Source of the DNA: CCY15215 sp039194995
GTDB lineage: Bacteria > Cyanobacteriota > Cyanobacteriia > Cyanobacteriales > Spirulinaceae
Length of the DNA: 64,000 bases
NCBI GenBank assembly: GCA_039194995.1
Contig: JBCCVR010000006.1
Coordinates: 1-64,000, forward strand
Direction of reading: 5' to 3'
In this document: one piece after another, positions 36,619 to 45,446 of the stretch
Layout of the letters: each line of letters begins with the position of its first letter
How positions within the stretch are numbered: position 1 is the stretch's first letter
Notes under the pieces: model-generated
The model's database searches: none
Told to the model about the DNA's origin: nothing
What the model saw: the letters and a program-made list of their open reading frames with translations, nothing else
Translations under genes and position numbers: made by a program

Positions 36619-37551
36619 ATGCCAAGTTACGCCATTATTGGAACGGGTGCGGTAGGGGGATACTACGGAGCTTGTTTGCAAAGGGCGGGTTTTCCCGTTC
36701 ATTTTCTCTTGCGTCGAGATTACGATTTCGTTAAAGAGAAAGGCTTAACGATCGAGTCGGTTTATGGTGATTTCGCGTTACCTCATGTCAGTGCATACAA
36801 GAATTCTCAACAAATGCCTCAATGCGATGTTATTGTTGTCGCTTTAAAATCTACACAAAACCATGTTTTAGCTGAATTATTGTCCCCGCTCATTCGGGAA
36901 AATACAATTATTCTCCTCTTGCAAAATGGCTTGGATTTTGAGAGAGAGGTTGCAAAACTATTCCCGCAGGCTTTAATTATGGCAGGATTGTGTTTTATTT
37001 GTGCCAATAAAACCGATCCGGGTCGCATTCGCCATATTGATTATCAAGCCGTTTCTTTAGCTGAATATGCTCTAGGTTATCAATCTTGTGGAATTACAGA
37101 ACGGATGGAAGCGATCGCCCGAAATTTTACCCAAGCAAAGATAGAAATTGCTCTCAAAGAAGATTTATTGAAAAGTCGTTGGGAAAAGCTGGTTTGGAAT
37201 ATTCCCTACAACAGTTTATCGGTGATTTTGGATGCAACGACGCAAGAACTGATGGGCGATCGCAACAGCCGCCAACTGGTGGAAGAAATTATGCAAGAAG
37301 TTGTAATGGGGGCAAAAAGTTGCGATCGCGAAATTCCTCAGAGTTTCATTCAAAAAATGCTCTCCCATACCGAAAAAATGAAGCCTTATTTAACCAGTAT
37401 GAAATTAGATTATAATTTTAAACACCCTTTGGAGATTGAAGGGATTTTGGGGAATGCTTTAAAAATGGCAAGGGAGAAAAATATAGACCTGCCGAAAATA
37501 TCCTCGCTTTATCAACAACTGAAATTTTTAGATGCTAAAAATCGAGGATAA
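36619..37551 (+). CDS. Ketopantoate reductase family protein
   Basis: A 310-residue protein with the N-terminal NAD(P)-binding motif IIGTGAVGGYYG and the family blocks VALKSTQ, LLQNGLDFE, catalytic Lys region SRWEKLVWNIPYN with Asn-Ser, and a C-terminal helical domain. The family includes PanE, which reduces 2-dehydropantoate to pantoate for coenzyme A synthesis, but several paralogues act on other 2-oxo acids. I leave the symbol blank. It runs after the small membrane protein gene. Confidence 0.85.
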   Translation: MPSYAIIGTGAVGGYYGACLQRAGFPVHFLLRRDYDFVKEKGLTIESVYGDFALPHVSAYKNSQQMPQCDVIVVALKSTQNHVLAELLSPLIRENTIILLLQNGLDFEREVAKLFPQALIMAGLCFICANKTDPGRIRHIDYQAVSLAEYALGYQSCGITERMEAIARNFTQAKIEIALKEDLLKSRWEKLVWNIPYNSLSVILDATTQELMGDRNSRQLVEEIMQEVVMGAKSCDREIPQSFIQKMLSHTEKMKPYLTSMKLDYNFKHPLEIEGILGNALKMAREKNIDLPKISSLYQQLKFLDAKNRG

Positions 37552-37594
37552 TATTCTATAGGAGTATTGATGAAAACGTAAAAATGTTTTTATT

Positions 37595-38536
37595 TCATTC
37601 CTTAACGATAGAAGAACTAGATTTAGCTAGATATATACCCAACAAAACGATAATAAATGCCACTCCATTGAAAATACTTAAATTTTCGGCAAAGATTACC
37701 CAAGCAAAATAAGCTGTAATCAAAGGTTCGAGAAGAAGAGTAATGCCGATGAATCCAGAAGATAACTGCTTGAGACAATAAGCAAGAAGACCTTGACCCA
37801 AAACTTGACAGACAATAGCAAAAGCAACGACTGCAAACCATCCCACTATTGAGTAGGGAAATATTCGCTCGGCAGTAATTAACATAATTGGTAAACTTAA
37901 TACAGTTGCGACAGCACAACGCCAGAGCATAATTGTGGTTGTCTCGAACTGATTTCGGAGTTGTTCGATGATGAGGAGCGTTCCACTATAAAATACAGCA
38001 CAGAGCAAAGCTAAAGCGTCACCTTGTAACGTGTTGACAGAGATTTGCCAATCATTGAGTCCGATGCCGATCGCTCCTCCTATCGCGATCGCACTACCCA
38101 TGAGAAACTGGCGATCGAATTGCCGACCGAATAATAGCCATCCTCCTAAAATCGTAAAAACTGGGGTAAAATTCCGGAGCAGAGTTGCATTTGCCGCACC
38201 CGACCAAGTTAAAGACCAAACCCAGCAATATAAAGAAATTGATGTGGAGACACCTACACCGAATAAGAGTAAAAGTGGGTAGGATGTTGGAGATTCACAC
38301 TCTTGCGATTGTTCGTCAGGTTTTTTCTGACCTAAACTATTAAATTGATTCCACAGGGCAAAGATTATTGTGGAAATCCAAAATCGATGGAATGCCAGAG
38401 CATTTGGACTGATTTCTCTTTCACTTAGCTTAATGAAAATTGCTGCCAATGAAAGTGAGATAGTCGCAATCCCCAAAGAAAGAAAAGAAGTTGTTTTTGT
38501 CTGTTTTTGTTTAATTGATTTAAGCCAATCGATCAT
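37595..38536 (-). CDS. EamA/DMT-family transporter
   Basis: About ten transmembrane helices in two EamA halves. Typical blocks are AAIFIKLSEREISPNALAF, LRNFTPVFTILGGWLLFG and TLLLEPLITAYFAWVIF, where PVF and EPL pairs mark the family. I chose ATG at 38536 (MIDWLKSIKQK); the longer frame to 38620 adds unlikely residues. Drug/metabolite transporters of this kind export amino acids or small metabolites. It is divergent from the dioxygenase and sulfotransferase genes, which suggests export of their product. Confidence 0.85.
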   Translation of the reverse strand: MIDWLKSIKQKQTKTTSFLSLGIATISLSLAAIFIKLSEREISPNALAFHRFWISTIIFALWNQFNSLGQKKPDEQSQECESPTSYPLLLLFGVGVSTSISLYCWVWSLTWSGAANATLLRNFTPVFTILGGWLLFGRQFDRQFLMGSAIAIGGAIGIGLNDWQISVNTLQGDALALLCAVFYSGTLLIIEQLRNQFETTTIMLWRCAVATVLSLPIMLITAERIFPYSIVGWFAVVAFAIVCQVLGQGLLAYCLKQLSSGFIGITLLLEPLITAYFAWVIFAENLSIFNGVAFIIVLLGIYLAKSSSSIVKE

Positions 38537-38724
38537 TTTTTTGGAAGGAACACTCAATGTTTTGGAAGTGACACTAAATATAGTGTTACATGAATTATTT
38601 TGAAATACAACTCTATACAATCACTTTACAAAAAAAATATCCAGAGATTGACATTGATGTGAGTTTTATGATAAATACTCGATCGGAAACAAAATCAGAA
38701 AAATAAAGAAGGTGTTCAAAAATC

Positions 38725-39531
38725 ATGAAATACTTAACTAAAGAACAACATCAAGAATATATAAGTCGCGGCTTTGTTCTCTTAGAAAGTTGGTTGACAA
38801 AAGAGGAGATTGGTCATATTAAGGCAGAAATACCTAAAATTTATCCAAATTCAAGTCTTGGAGTAGTTCTAGAATCCGATTCCCACACACTTCGTGCAGT
38901 TCATGGTGAAAAACTGTTTACCAATAAAATATTTCAACGTTTATCTCGATTACCAAGATTAGTCCAACTTGCTAAAGATATTTTAGACAGTGAAATATAC
39001 ATTCACCAATTTAAAATAACCGCCAAGAGAGCATTTCAAGGAGATGTATGGCAATGGCATCAAGACTATCAGTATTGGTTAGAAAAAGATGGTATGCCAA
39101 CAGATAGAGCAGTCAATATCGTGATTTTTTTAGATGAAGTTAATGAATTCAATGGTCCATTAATGCTGATTCCTTTTTCTCATAAAGAAGGCATTTTGAA
39201 AATCAGAAAGATGCAATCTTCACTGGGGTGGCAAGCTCATATCACACCTCAACTTGAAGATACCACGGATTCTCTGGAAATTAAACGATTAGTTGAAAAA
39301 TACGGTATCGACGCTCCAAAAGGCTTAGCTGGCTCTGTTCTTTGTTTTCATCCTACAAGCGTACATGGTTCTGGGGTCAATATGTCTCCCTTCGATCGAG
39401 GGTTAGTTATTCTTTCTTACAATAGCATCAACAATACCTTGAGACGGATTGAAAATCCCCGACCTAATTTTTTAGGAAATCGTGATTTTACACCGTTGCA
39501 GCCACTAGAATGCGATATTTTGGTAGAATAA
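38725..39531 (+). CDS. PhyH-family Fe(II)/2-oxoglutarate dioxygenase, EctD-like
   Basis: A 268-residue enzyme. The metal triad is His112 and Asp114 (WQWHQDYQYW) and His214 (SVHGSG); the following Arg (FDRGLVILS) would bind 2-oxoglutarate. The stretch DGMP..RA......LDEVNEFNGPLMLIPFSH strongly recalls ectoine hydroxylase, split here as DGMP, LDEVNEFNGPL and MLIPFSH. No ectABC genes are present, so the substrate is probably another amino acid-like compound. A TTAAAGAAC-rich AT context and lack of GCGATCGC suggest transfer. The sulfotransferase gene starts 38 bases later. Confidence 0.85.
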   Translation: MKYLTKEQHQEYISRGFVLLESWLTKEEIGHIKAEIPKIYPNSSLGVVLESDSHTLRAVHGEKLFTNKIFQRLSRLPRLVQLAKDILDSEIYIHQFKITAKRAFQGDVWQWHQDYQYWLEKDGMPTDRAVNIVIFLDEVNEFNGPLMLIPFSHKEGILKIRKMQSSLGWQAHITPQLEDTTDSLEIKRLVEKYGIDAPKGLAGSVLCFHPTSVHGSGVNMSPFDRGLVILSYNSINNTLRRIENPRPNFLGNRDFTPLQPLECDILVE

Positions 39532-39569
39532 TCAGCAATCTCATTCGTTCGTACTAATTGTTATCGATC

Positions 39570-40325
39570 GTGAACAAACATATTGCAATGTGGAGTGCAC
39601 CTAGAAGTCGTTCCACTGTTATTACAAGAGCCTTTGAACAGATAAAAACGTGCATGATTTTAGATGAACCTTTCTATGCACCCTATCTACTCACGCATGG
39701 TTTCGATCATCCAGATCGAGAAGACGTACTCAGTTGCAAAGAAACTAACTATGAAAAAATCATCAAACTCATTACAGGTAATTTACCAGAAGGATTTTCC
39801 CATTCATTTCAAAAACATATTTCCAAAACAATTCTACCTGAATTTGGTCGTGATTGGCTAACACAAATTCATAGCTTTTTCTTGATACGAGATCCGAAAG
39901 AAATCATTCTTTCCTATCGTAAAATATATGGAAATGTAACAGTTCATGATGTGGGAATGCGAGAACTTCATGATATATTCCAAGACGTTTGTGCTCAAAC
40001 TGGAGTAATCCCATTAGTTATTCATTCTGATGATGTTGTCAAAAAACCTGCGAGAGCCTTAAAGAATCTATGTAATAGATTAGATATTTCATTTTCAGAT
40101 AATATGTTATCTTGGCAACCAACTTTAGAGAATTCAAAATTGCTTTTTGCTGGTTCTTTATTACCTCATGCGGAACAATGGTATTCAGCAGTCATGAATT
40201 CTAGTGGATTTCTCTCGTATACGCGGAAGGAGATCCAGTTTCCTGATGAATTAGAGCCGTTACTACAAGAATGTCTTCCGTACTATGAAAAATTGCGTCA
40301 GCATCGTGTTAGTCTACTAGAATAA
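39570..40325 (+). CDS. P-loop sulfotransferase-family protein
   Basis: A 251-residue protein starting at GTG 39570 (VNKHIAMWSAPRSRSTVI). The loop WSAPRSRST matches the 5'-phosphosulfate binding loop of sulfotransferases in the family with AMWSGPRNIST; next come LDEPFYAPYL and DHPDREDVL, and later FLIRDPKEIILSYRK, the 3'-phosphate site. It should transfer sulfate from PAPS to a small molecule. Paired with the dioxygenase, it could sulfate a hydroxyl group the dioxygenase makes. Low GC and no GCGATCGC, like the upstream gene. Confidence 0.8.
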   Translation: MNKHIAMWSAPRSRSTVITRAFEQIKTCMILDEPFYAPYLLTHGFDHPDREDVLSCKETNYEKIIKLITGNLPEGFSHSFQKHISKTILPEFGRDWLTQIHSFFLIRDPKEIILSYRKIYGNVTVHDVGMRELHDIFQDVCAQTGVIPLVIHSDDVVKKPARALKNLCNRLDISFSDNMLSWQPTLENSKLLFAGSLLPHAEQWYSAVMNSSGFLSYTRKEIQFPDELEPLLQECLPYYEKLRQHRVSLLE

Positions 40326-40378
40326 AACAAAAGTTCTATTCATGTAAACTTTTTTCAGATCTAGCGATCGCATTGGCT

Positions 40379-41119
40379 ATGAATCAAAAATGTCTGGATG
40401 TTGCACTCGCCCAAAAAGTTTTATCCACTCCTGATTGGCAGCCAGAAGAACGGAATTTGAAGCAATTCCAACAATTATACGAACAAATTATGACTCAAAA
40501 CAAACGCAGTAATTTGACAAGAATTACCGAACCCCAAGAATTTCTCGAAAAACATATTTGGGATTCTCTCGCGGGGATTCAACCCTTAGACAGTTTGGAG
40601 AAAGGAGGAGAAGCAAAAACCGCGATCGATATTGGTACAGGAGGGGGTTTTCCGGGGATTCCCATTGCGATCGCCCGTCCCAATTATTTGGTAACTTTAC
40701 TCGATTCTGTGGCGAAAAAAATGCTTCTTTTAGAAGAAATAATCACAGCATTAAACCTAAACAATGTCAAGACTGTAAACGGACGAGCCGAAGAAATTGG
40801 GCAAGATCCAGATCGGCGAGAATCTTATGATTTAGTTTCAATCCGAGCCGTAGGTTTGGCTTCCGTTTGTGCCGAGTATGCCCTTCCTTTCCTGAAAATA
40901 GGAGGGATTGCCATTTTATATCGGGGGCAATGGAGTGGAGAAGAAAGCGATCGCTTAACCCTTGCAGCCCGAGAACTCGGTGGAGAAATCAACGAGATTC
41001 GATCGTTAACCACGCCTTTAACCCAGGGTATTCGCCATTGCATTTATCTAGAAAAAAAAGAGCCAACCCCCGCTCAATATCCGCGTCGGATTGGCGTTCC
41101 TGCGAAAAAACCGCTTTAA
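40379..41119 (+). CDS. rsmG: 16S rRNA (guanine527-N7)-methyltransferase
   Basis: A 246-residue AdoMet-dependent enzyme that methylates G527 of 16S rRNA. Seen: KRSNLTRITEP, FLEKHIWDSLAG, the AdoMet loop DIGTGGGFPGIP (about residues 84-95), LLDSVAKKMLLL and SIRAVG. ATG 40379 is preferred over TTG 40373. Unlike the preceding pair it has HIP1 sites and host-like composition, so it marks the edge of the AT-rich insert. Confidence 0.93.
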   Translation: MNQKCLDVALAQKVLSTPDWQPEERNLKQFQQLYEQIMTQNKRSNLTRITEPQEFLEKHIWDSLAGIQPLDSLEKGGEAKTAIDIGTGGGFPGIPIAIARPNYLVTLLDSVAKKMLLLEEIITALNLNNVKTVNGRAEEIGQDPDRRESYDLVSIRAVGLASVCAEYALPFLKIGGIAILYRGQWSGEESDRLTLAARELGGEINEIRSLTTPLTQGIRHCIYLEKKEPTPAQYPRRIGVPAKKPL

Positions 41120-41159
41120 CAGCTATCAACGTTTACCCAACTGATAACTGATAACTGAT

Positions 41160-42290
41160 TCAGTCCCATTCTTCTAATAACTCGTTGGCTTTTTCGATGC
41201 CTTCCGCATTATTTTGTTGCTGGTAAAGAGAGAGGGCGGTTTCTAGAGATGCGATCGCCTCGTCTCTGCGCCGTCTTTCTCTCAGAGAAAGGGCGAGATT
41301 ATAATGAGCAAGGGCATTATTGGGATCGAGTTCGACGACCCGGCGATAAGAAGAAGTTGCCATTAAAAACATCTCTCGACTCAGCCAAAATGTTCCGACA
41401 GCTAGGTGAACGTCTGGAGAATCGGGGGCGAGAGATGCAGCACGGCGAAATGCGTCCTCGGCGGCTTCCTCCTCTCCCTGTGCTTGCCGAATTTTGCCGA
41501 TTTGGATCTGAACTTGGGGATTATTGGGGTCGAGGCGCAATACTTCTTCTAAAATTGCCACGCCGCTATCGTAATCTCCCTGTTTGAGTAAGGCGACGGC
41601 GAGAGGGAGTTTGATTTTGACTTCGCGGGGGTATTGCTGTTGTGCCTTTTGCAGTAGATCGATCGCTTGGGAGAGTTGTCCTTGCTCGAGCATGACAACG
41701 CCCATGGTTCCATACACTTCGCCACTATTCTCAAAAGTTTCAACAATGCGCCGATACGTTTGAATTGCTCCGTTACTATCCCCCAATCGCAACTGAGCTA
41801 CGGCTAAACCTAAATAATTATCTCTATTATCGGGAGCAAGGGCGATCGCTCTTTGATAGGCTGCTGCTGCGGTAGTATAGTCCTGAGTCTTGGCGGCAGC
41901 ATAACCCAAACCATAGTAAAAATCAGCATTATTACTCTCGAGTTCCACCGCTCGGCGATAAGCCATCACCGCCGCCCCATAATTTTCTCGAATGGCTTGC
42001 AAATAACCGAGACCGGAAAAAATACGCGGATTGGTGCGATCGAGTTGAGCGGCTTGTTCGTAAACGCGAATCGCGCCATCATAATTGCCCGCTTCCGACA
42101 GTTCTCGACCTTGGCGTAAAAGCTCTGTTAATTGACGGTTACTGGTGTTTTGCGCGAGTAATTGGGGCTGTTTGGGGGCGGCAAGACTTTCCAAGGAGGA
42201 TGCTAAGGCGCGATTGGGAGCAATGCCCGCGATCGCCGCACCCACTAGAATCGTGCCGACTAATTGACTAAAACGTTTTAGATCGATCAT
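41160..42290 (-). CDS. Secreted TPR repeat protein
   Basis: A 376-residue protein with a signal peptide (basic MIDLKRF, hydrophobic stretch, cleavage near NRALASS) and then about nine TPR units (for example AGNYDGAIRVYEQAAQLD, NYGAAVMAYRRAVELES). It is likely periplasmic and acts as a scaffold. The gene starts at ATG 42290. A hairpin with a T-run lies about 90 bases upstream on the same strand, which could attenuate it or end a separate small RNA. Confidence 0.87.
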   Translation of the reverse strand: MIDLKRFSQLVGTILVGAAIAGIAPNRALASSLESLAAPKQPQLLAQNTSNRQLTELLRQGRELSEAGNYDGAIRVYEQAAQLDRTNPRIFSGLGYLQAIRENYGAAVMAYRRAVELESNNADFYYGLGYAAAKTQDYTTAAAAYQRAIALAPDNRDNYLGLAVAQLRLGDSNGAIQTYRRIVETFENSGEVYGTMGVVMLEQGQLSQAIDLLQKAQQQYPREVKIKLPLAVALLKQGDYDSGVAILEEVLRLDPNNPQVQIQIGKIRQAQGEEEAAEDAFRRAASLAPDSPDVHLAVGTFWLSREMFLMATSSYRRVVELDPNNALAHYNLALSLRERRRRDEAIASLETALSLYQQQNNAEGIEKANELLEEWD

Positions 42291-42376
42291 TGGATTTGCG
42301 CGTGTGTGAGGTAAAGTTCAATGAATCTTAACATCCCTCAGTAATTTGGGATAACCCGGATGGAAAACCCGATCTC

Positions 42377-42410
42377 AAAAAAAAAAAGCAAGCCGAAGAT
42401 AAACGGCTTG
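42377..42410 (-). terminator. Strong terminator on the minus strand, upstream of TPR gene
   Basis: Read on the minus strand: arms CAAGCCG and CGGCTTG with an 8-base loop, followed after GC by 11 T residues. No minus-strand gene ends here, so it closes a leader or a small RNA. Confidence 0.85.
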
Positions 42411-42521
42411 TGCGCTGAGCTTGCTGCATTGGGAGGAGATGCTTGAGATGTTCGATGCCGTTCTCAACCGCAGTGATTTAACAGTTTTGAAGGGTTAAAT
42501 ATCTCAAATGTTTCTTCTATA
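42377..42521 (-). ncRNA. Candidate small RNA or attenuated leader
   Basis: On the minus strand a possible promoter (TTGCAA at 42551-42556, 17 bases, TACATT at 42528-42533) would start RNA near 42521, ending at the terminator 42377-42410, about 145 bases. The transcript has an unpaired-looking CTCCTCCC (complement of 42431-42438), complementary to ribosome-binding sites. It does not match a family I can name; no Yfr1-type ACTCCTCACAC is present. The rest of the 353-base gap holds nothing else clear. Confidence 0.35.
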
Positions 42522-42643
42522 TTAAAAAATGTAACAGATTAATTTTGTTTTTGCAACATTTATTTACAAATTGAGCCAATTAGGATACTTAATCCCAAAA
42601 ATTAGCCGAACTTATCAATCTCAGCCCACAAACCCGTGCCCTT

Positions 42644-43864
42644 ATGCGAAACCTGAAAGGATTGTTCGACCTGCCCCTGCGATTTTGGATTGTCGCCGCG
42701 ATCGCCTTCATCAACGCTGTTAGCTTTACCATTCTCATTCCCATTCTCTACCCCTACGCCAAACAATTCGGCCTGAGCGACTTTCAAGCCAGCTTGTTGA
42801 TTACGGGTTTTGCCGTCTCTCAATTTCTGGCCACTCCCATTCTCGGACGCTTCTCGGACTTTTGGGGACGCAAGCCCCTGTTAGTTATCAGCCTTTTGGG
42901 TACTGTTGCCGCCAACCTCCTCGCCAGTTTTACTCCTATTGTCAGCTTGTTATTTGTCGCCCGCATCCTCGACGGTTTAACTGGAGGCAATAACTCCATC
43001 ATCATGGCGATCGTGAGCGATACCACCACGACCCAAGAACGCCCTAGAGCCTTTGGACTCGTCGATGCTGCCTTTAGCTTGGGTTTTATGACAGGACCTG
43101 CCATCAGTTATTTTGCCCAAACCCTACCGCCCTTTCCGGGGGTGACTCCCTTGGGAATGAGCTTTTTTGTCGCTGCCACGATCGCGGCGATCGCCGCGAT
43201 AATCACGGGGATATTTCTACCGGAAACCCTCCTCCAACGCCAAAAACTCCGTCTCAGTTGGAACATTTTCGGCTTTGGGAAAATTCTGACTTCAATACGT
43301 CGTCCGATCCTCGGTCGTCTCTTTCTGCTCTCTTTTTGCAGTGGTTCTACTTTCACAATTTTCACCTTTGCTTTCCAACCCTTTTTCATCAACATTCTCG
43401 GTCGCAATGCCAAAGAATTGGCCATCTTCTTTACCCTGTTGGGGATTGTGGGTATCGTTACTCAAGTCTTTGCCATCGAATCGATCTCCCGTCGCTTCAA
43501 TCTTGCTGTAGTGCTTGCCGTCGCTTTCACAGGACGAGGACTCACGCTTTTAGGGATGCCCCTTGCTCCTTCATTAACTCTCTTTTGCCTTTTGGGGGTT
43601 TTGTTAAGTGCCTTTAGTGTCTTTCCTTTGCCTTTAATTAACTCGATTATCTCCGTCCAAAGTGGCGATCGCGAACAGGGGGAAGTCCTCGGCATCAATT
43701 CTTCCTATCTCAGCATTGCCAATGCGATCGGTCCTGCGATCGCGGGAGTGTTGGTCAGCTTTAGCTATACAGTACCTTTTTGGGTATCGGGCATTCTCAC
43801 CCTCTTAACGGCAATTTTTGCCCTGAGTATTAAAGGGATTGCAGGTTGCCAAAAAAAGGCTTAA
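42644..43864 (+). CDS. MFS transporter
   Basis: A 406-residue membrane protein with about 12 transmembrane helices. The loop 2-3 signature is GRFSDFWGRKPLL, and GPAISY in helix 5 resembles drug:H+ antiporters of the TetA type. The substrate cannot be told. It starts at ATG 42644. The 3' end overlaps a small remnant frame. Confidence 0.88.
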   Translation: MRNLKGLFDLPLRFWIVAAIAFINAVSFTILIPILYPYAKQFGLSDFQASLLITGFAVSQFLATPILGRFSDFWGRKPLLVISLLGTVAANLLASFTPIVSLLFVARILDGLTGGNNSIIMAIVSDTTTTQERPRAFGLVDAAFSLGFMTGPAISYFAQTLPPFPGVTPLGMSFFVAATIAAIAAIITGIFLPETLLQRQKLRLSWNIFGFGKILTSIRRPILGRLFLLSFCSGSTFTIFTFAFQPFFINILGRNAKELAIFFTLLGIVGIVTQVFAIESISRRFNLAVVLAVAFTGRGLTLLGMPLAPSLTLFCLLGVLLSAFSVFPLPLINSIISVQSGDREQGEVLGINSSYLSIANAIGPAIAGVLVSFSYTVPFWVSGILTLLTAIFALSIKGIAGCQKKA

Positions 43865-44049
43865 AGTCTATCTCCCTTCCCTCTGGTTCATTTCTTTTCT
43901 TCCTCAGCGATCGCCATCAAGTTACAGTTTATCGTCCGAACCGCGAACCCTTGTTACTGCAAGATGGGGATAATTTAAGCATTCCAGAATTGTTTCCCGG
44001 TTGGGAACTCGCGATCGCGGAGATTTGGCCGCCCGAGTTTGAGGGGTAG
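43846..44049 (+). pseudogene. Remnant of a Uma2 (DUF820) endonuclease-like gene
   Basis: A frame without ATG that overlaps the MFS end by 19 bases. Its C-terminal part, VTVYRPNREPLLLQDGDNLS then IPELFPGWELAIAEIWPPEF, matches the ending of Uma2/DUF820 proteins. The N-terminal catalytic part is absent. I read it as a 3' remnant left after deletion. Confidence 0.5.
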
Positions 44050-44051
44050 CG

Positions 44052-44291
44052 TTATTTCTCTTCATCAGGAGAAGCGATCGCCTCGAGGTATTGAGTATCG
44101 ACTAAAAAAGTTCCTCGAGTAAACTTGACCGCCCAATATCCTCCCGGACGGCGATCGCAGATCGTGCCTTCTTCTCCCACCTTGACGAGATCGGGAGGAC
44201 GCAACATCGGCATCGGTTCTGCTGTTTTAAAATAAGGCGGTTGTCCCGCCAAACGCACTTTTGCTCCAACTTGAAAAATTTGTTCGTTCAT
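44052..44291 (-). CDS. sipA: SipA-type regulatory protein (DUF3148)
   Basis: A 79-residue SH3-like small protein. The conserved block PPYFKTAEPMPMLRPPDLV, then GEEGTICDRRPGGYWAVKF and FLVDTQYLE, identifies DUF3148. Family knowledge: SipA binds the histidine kinase NblS (Hik33) and stimulates it. The start is ATG at 44291. It lies 8 bases downstream of the cbiX-like gene and may be co-transcribed. An NblR-type regulator is encoded later in this window. Confidence 0.85.
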   Translation of the reverse strand: MNEQIFQVGAKVRLAGQPPYFKTAEPMPMLRPPDLVKVGEEGTICDRRPGGYWAVKFTRGTFLVDTQYLEAIASPDEEK

Positions 44292-44299
44292 GACCTGAA

Positions 44300-45274
44300 T
44301 TAAGGCACCTGCCAAATTCTCCCATGATATTGCTCTACATTGGCATAGGGATCCACGGGAGGATGGTCGTGGTTATGATCGTGATGATGGTCGTGACCGT
44401 GATGATGATGTCCGTTTTCCGATCCATCCAATGCTGCTAAACGAAACTTGCACATTTCGCAATTCATTTGCACCTGACCGAGTTGGGTTTCCAGTTCTCT
44501 TTCTCGTAAGAGTTGCAAGAGATAGGGTTGAATGCCCATTTCCGGCAGACAAATCGTCTCAATATCTGGGTATTGTTCCTGTTGTTGGGCGGAAATAGAG
44601 AAGATTTTTTCCATTAAAACCCCAGTGAACAGGAAATAAGGTAACACGATAATGCGCTGGGGATTGTAGAGGCGAGCGCGATCGAACCCTTCTTCCAGAC
44701 GGGGGTGGGTAATGCCAATAAAACAAGTTTCCACGGTTTTATAGCCGCTTCCTTCCCAGAGCATTCTCGCCATTTTGAATACGTCGCCATTGGCATCAGG
44801 ATCGCTAGAACCCCGTCCCACGAATAAGAGGACGGTTTGCGAGCGCTCAACTTGACGCAGATTTTTTTCAGGGCGATCGCACTCGAGCAAGCGGTCTTTC
44901 CACAAGTTTAAAATTTCGGGTGCGATGCCAAAATGCCGACCGTAGTGGAATTTGAGTTGAGGATGGCGCGATCGGGCGCGATCGAGTTCGTTGGTTACAT
45001 CAAATTTATTGTGACGCGCCGCAAACAGCAAAATCGGCACCGCCGATAATTCCGAGTAACCCCGTTCAATGCAATAATCGACCCCATCTTGAATGCTGGG
45101 AGTTGTCAGTTCCAAAAAACAAGGAATGACGGGACGAGAGGGATCGATCGCCTCATATGCTTTTGCAAAATCTATAAAAGTCTGTCTGCCTGCTTCATTG
45201 CGGGTACCGTGACCGATCGCCAATAATGGACGCTGTAGGGGTAATTCGGGGAAAGTTAAAGAGGTTTCCGACAT
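44300..45274 (-). CDS. CbiX-family sirohydrochlorin chelatase with His-rich tail
   Basis: A 324-residue protein of two chelatase-like halves. The first has LLAIGHGTRNEAGRQTF and VPILLFAARH, the second LLFVGRGSSDPDANGD and VLPYFLFTGVLM. His of GHGT and of ARHNKF are the metal-site candidates. The C-terminus carries a run of His and Asp (GHHHHGHDHHHDHNHDH), which may store or deliver Ni or Co. Family members insert cobalt, nickel or iron into sirohydrochlorin. It ends 8 bases before sipA. Confidence 0.85.
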   Translation of the reverse strand: MSETSLTFPELPLQRPLLAIGHGTRNEAGRQTFIDFAKAYEAIDPSRPVIPCFLELTTPSIQDGVDYCIERGYSELSAVPILLFAARHNKFDVTNELDRARSRHPQLKFHYGRHFGIAPEILNLWKDRLLECDRPEKNLRQVERSQTVLLFVGRGSSDPDANGDVFKMARMLWEGSGYKTVETCFIGITHPRLEEGFDRARLYNPQRIIVLPYFLFTGVLMEKIFSISAQQQEQYPDIETICLPEMGIQPYLLQLLRERELETQLGQVQMNCEMCKFRLAALDGSENGHHHHGHDHHHDHNHDHPPVDPYANVEQYHGRIWQVP

Positions 45275-45381
45275 TCAGAGTTTAAGGTCAAGGTGCTTTG
45301 ACATCTTATCGACTTCCTCCAGAAAAAGAAATGCACGCCAGGGGGATAGTCACCAGTCACCAGTTCTTTACCTCTCCCCCC

Positions 45382-45435
45382 GCTCCCGACGCTTCCCCTG
45401 CTCCCGACGCTTTCCTCGCTCCCGACGCTCCCGAA
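45382..45435. repeat. 18-bp tandem repeat GCTCCCGACGCT type, three copies
   Basis: Three tandem units begin GCTCCCGACGCT at 45382, 45400 and 45418. Upstream of them, AGTCACCAGTCACCAG matches the end of the element at 60977 and 62982. There is no coding potential. Confidence 0.7.
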
Positions 45436-45446
45436 GCCTCCCATCT

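Noticed and set aside
38725..39531. True ectoine hydroxylase (ectD)
   Set aside because: The motif match is strong, but no ectABC genes are near and the neighbours suggest another product.
42381..42600. Yfr1 or Yfr2 small RNA
   Set aside because: The hallmark sequences ACTCCTCACAC and GGAAACA are not in the presumed transcript.
43846..44049. Functional small gene downstream of the MFS transporter
   Set aside because: It has no start codon of its own and holds only the C-terminal part of a Uma2-type protein.
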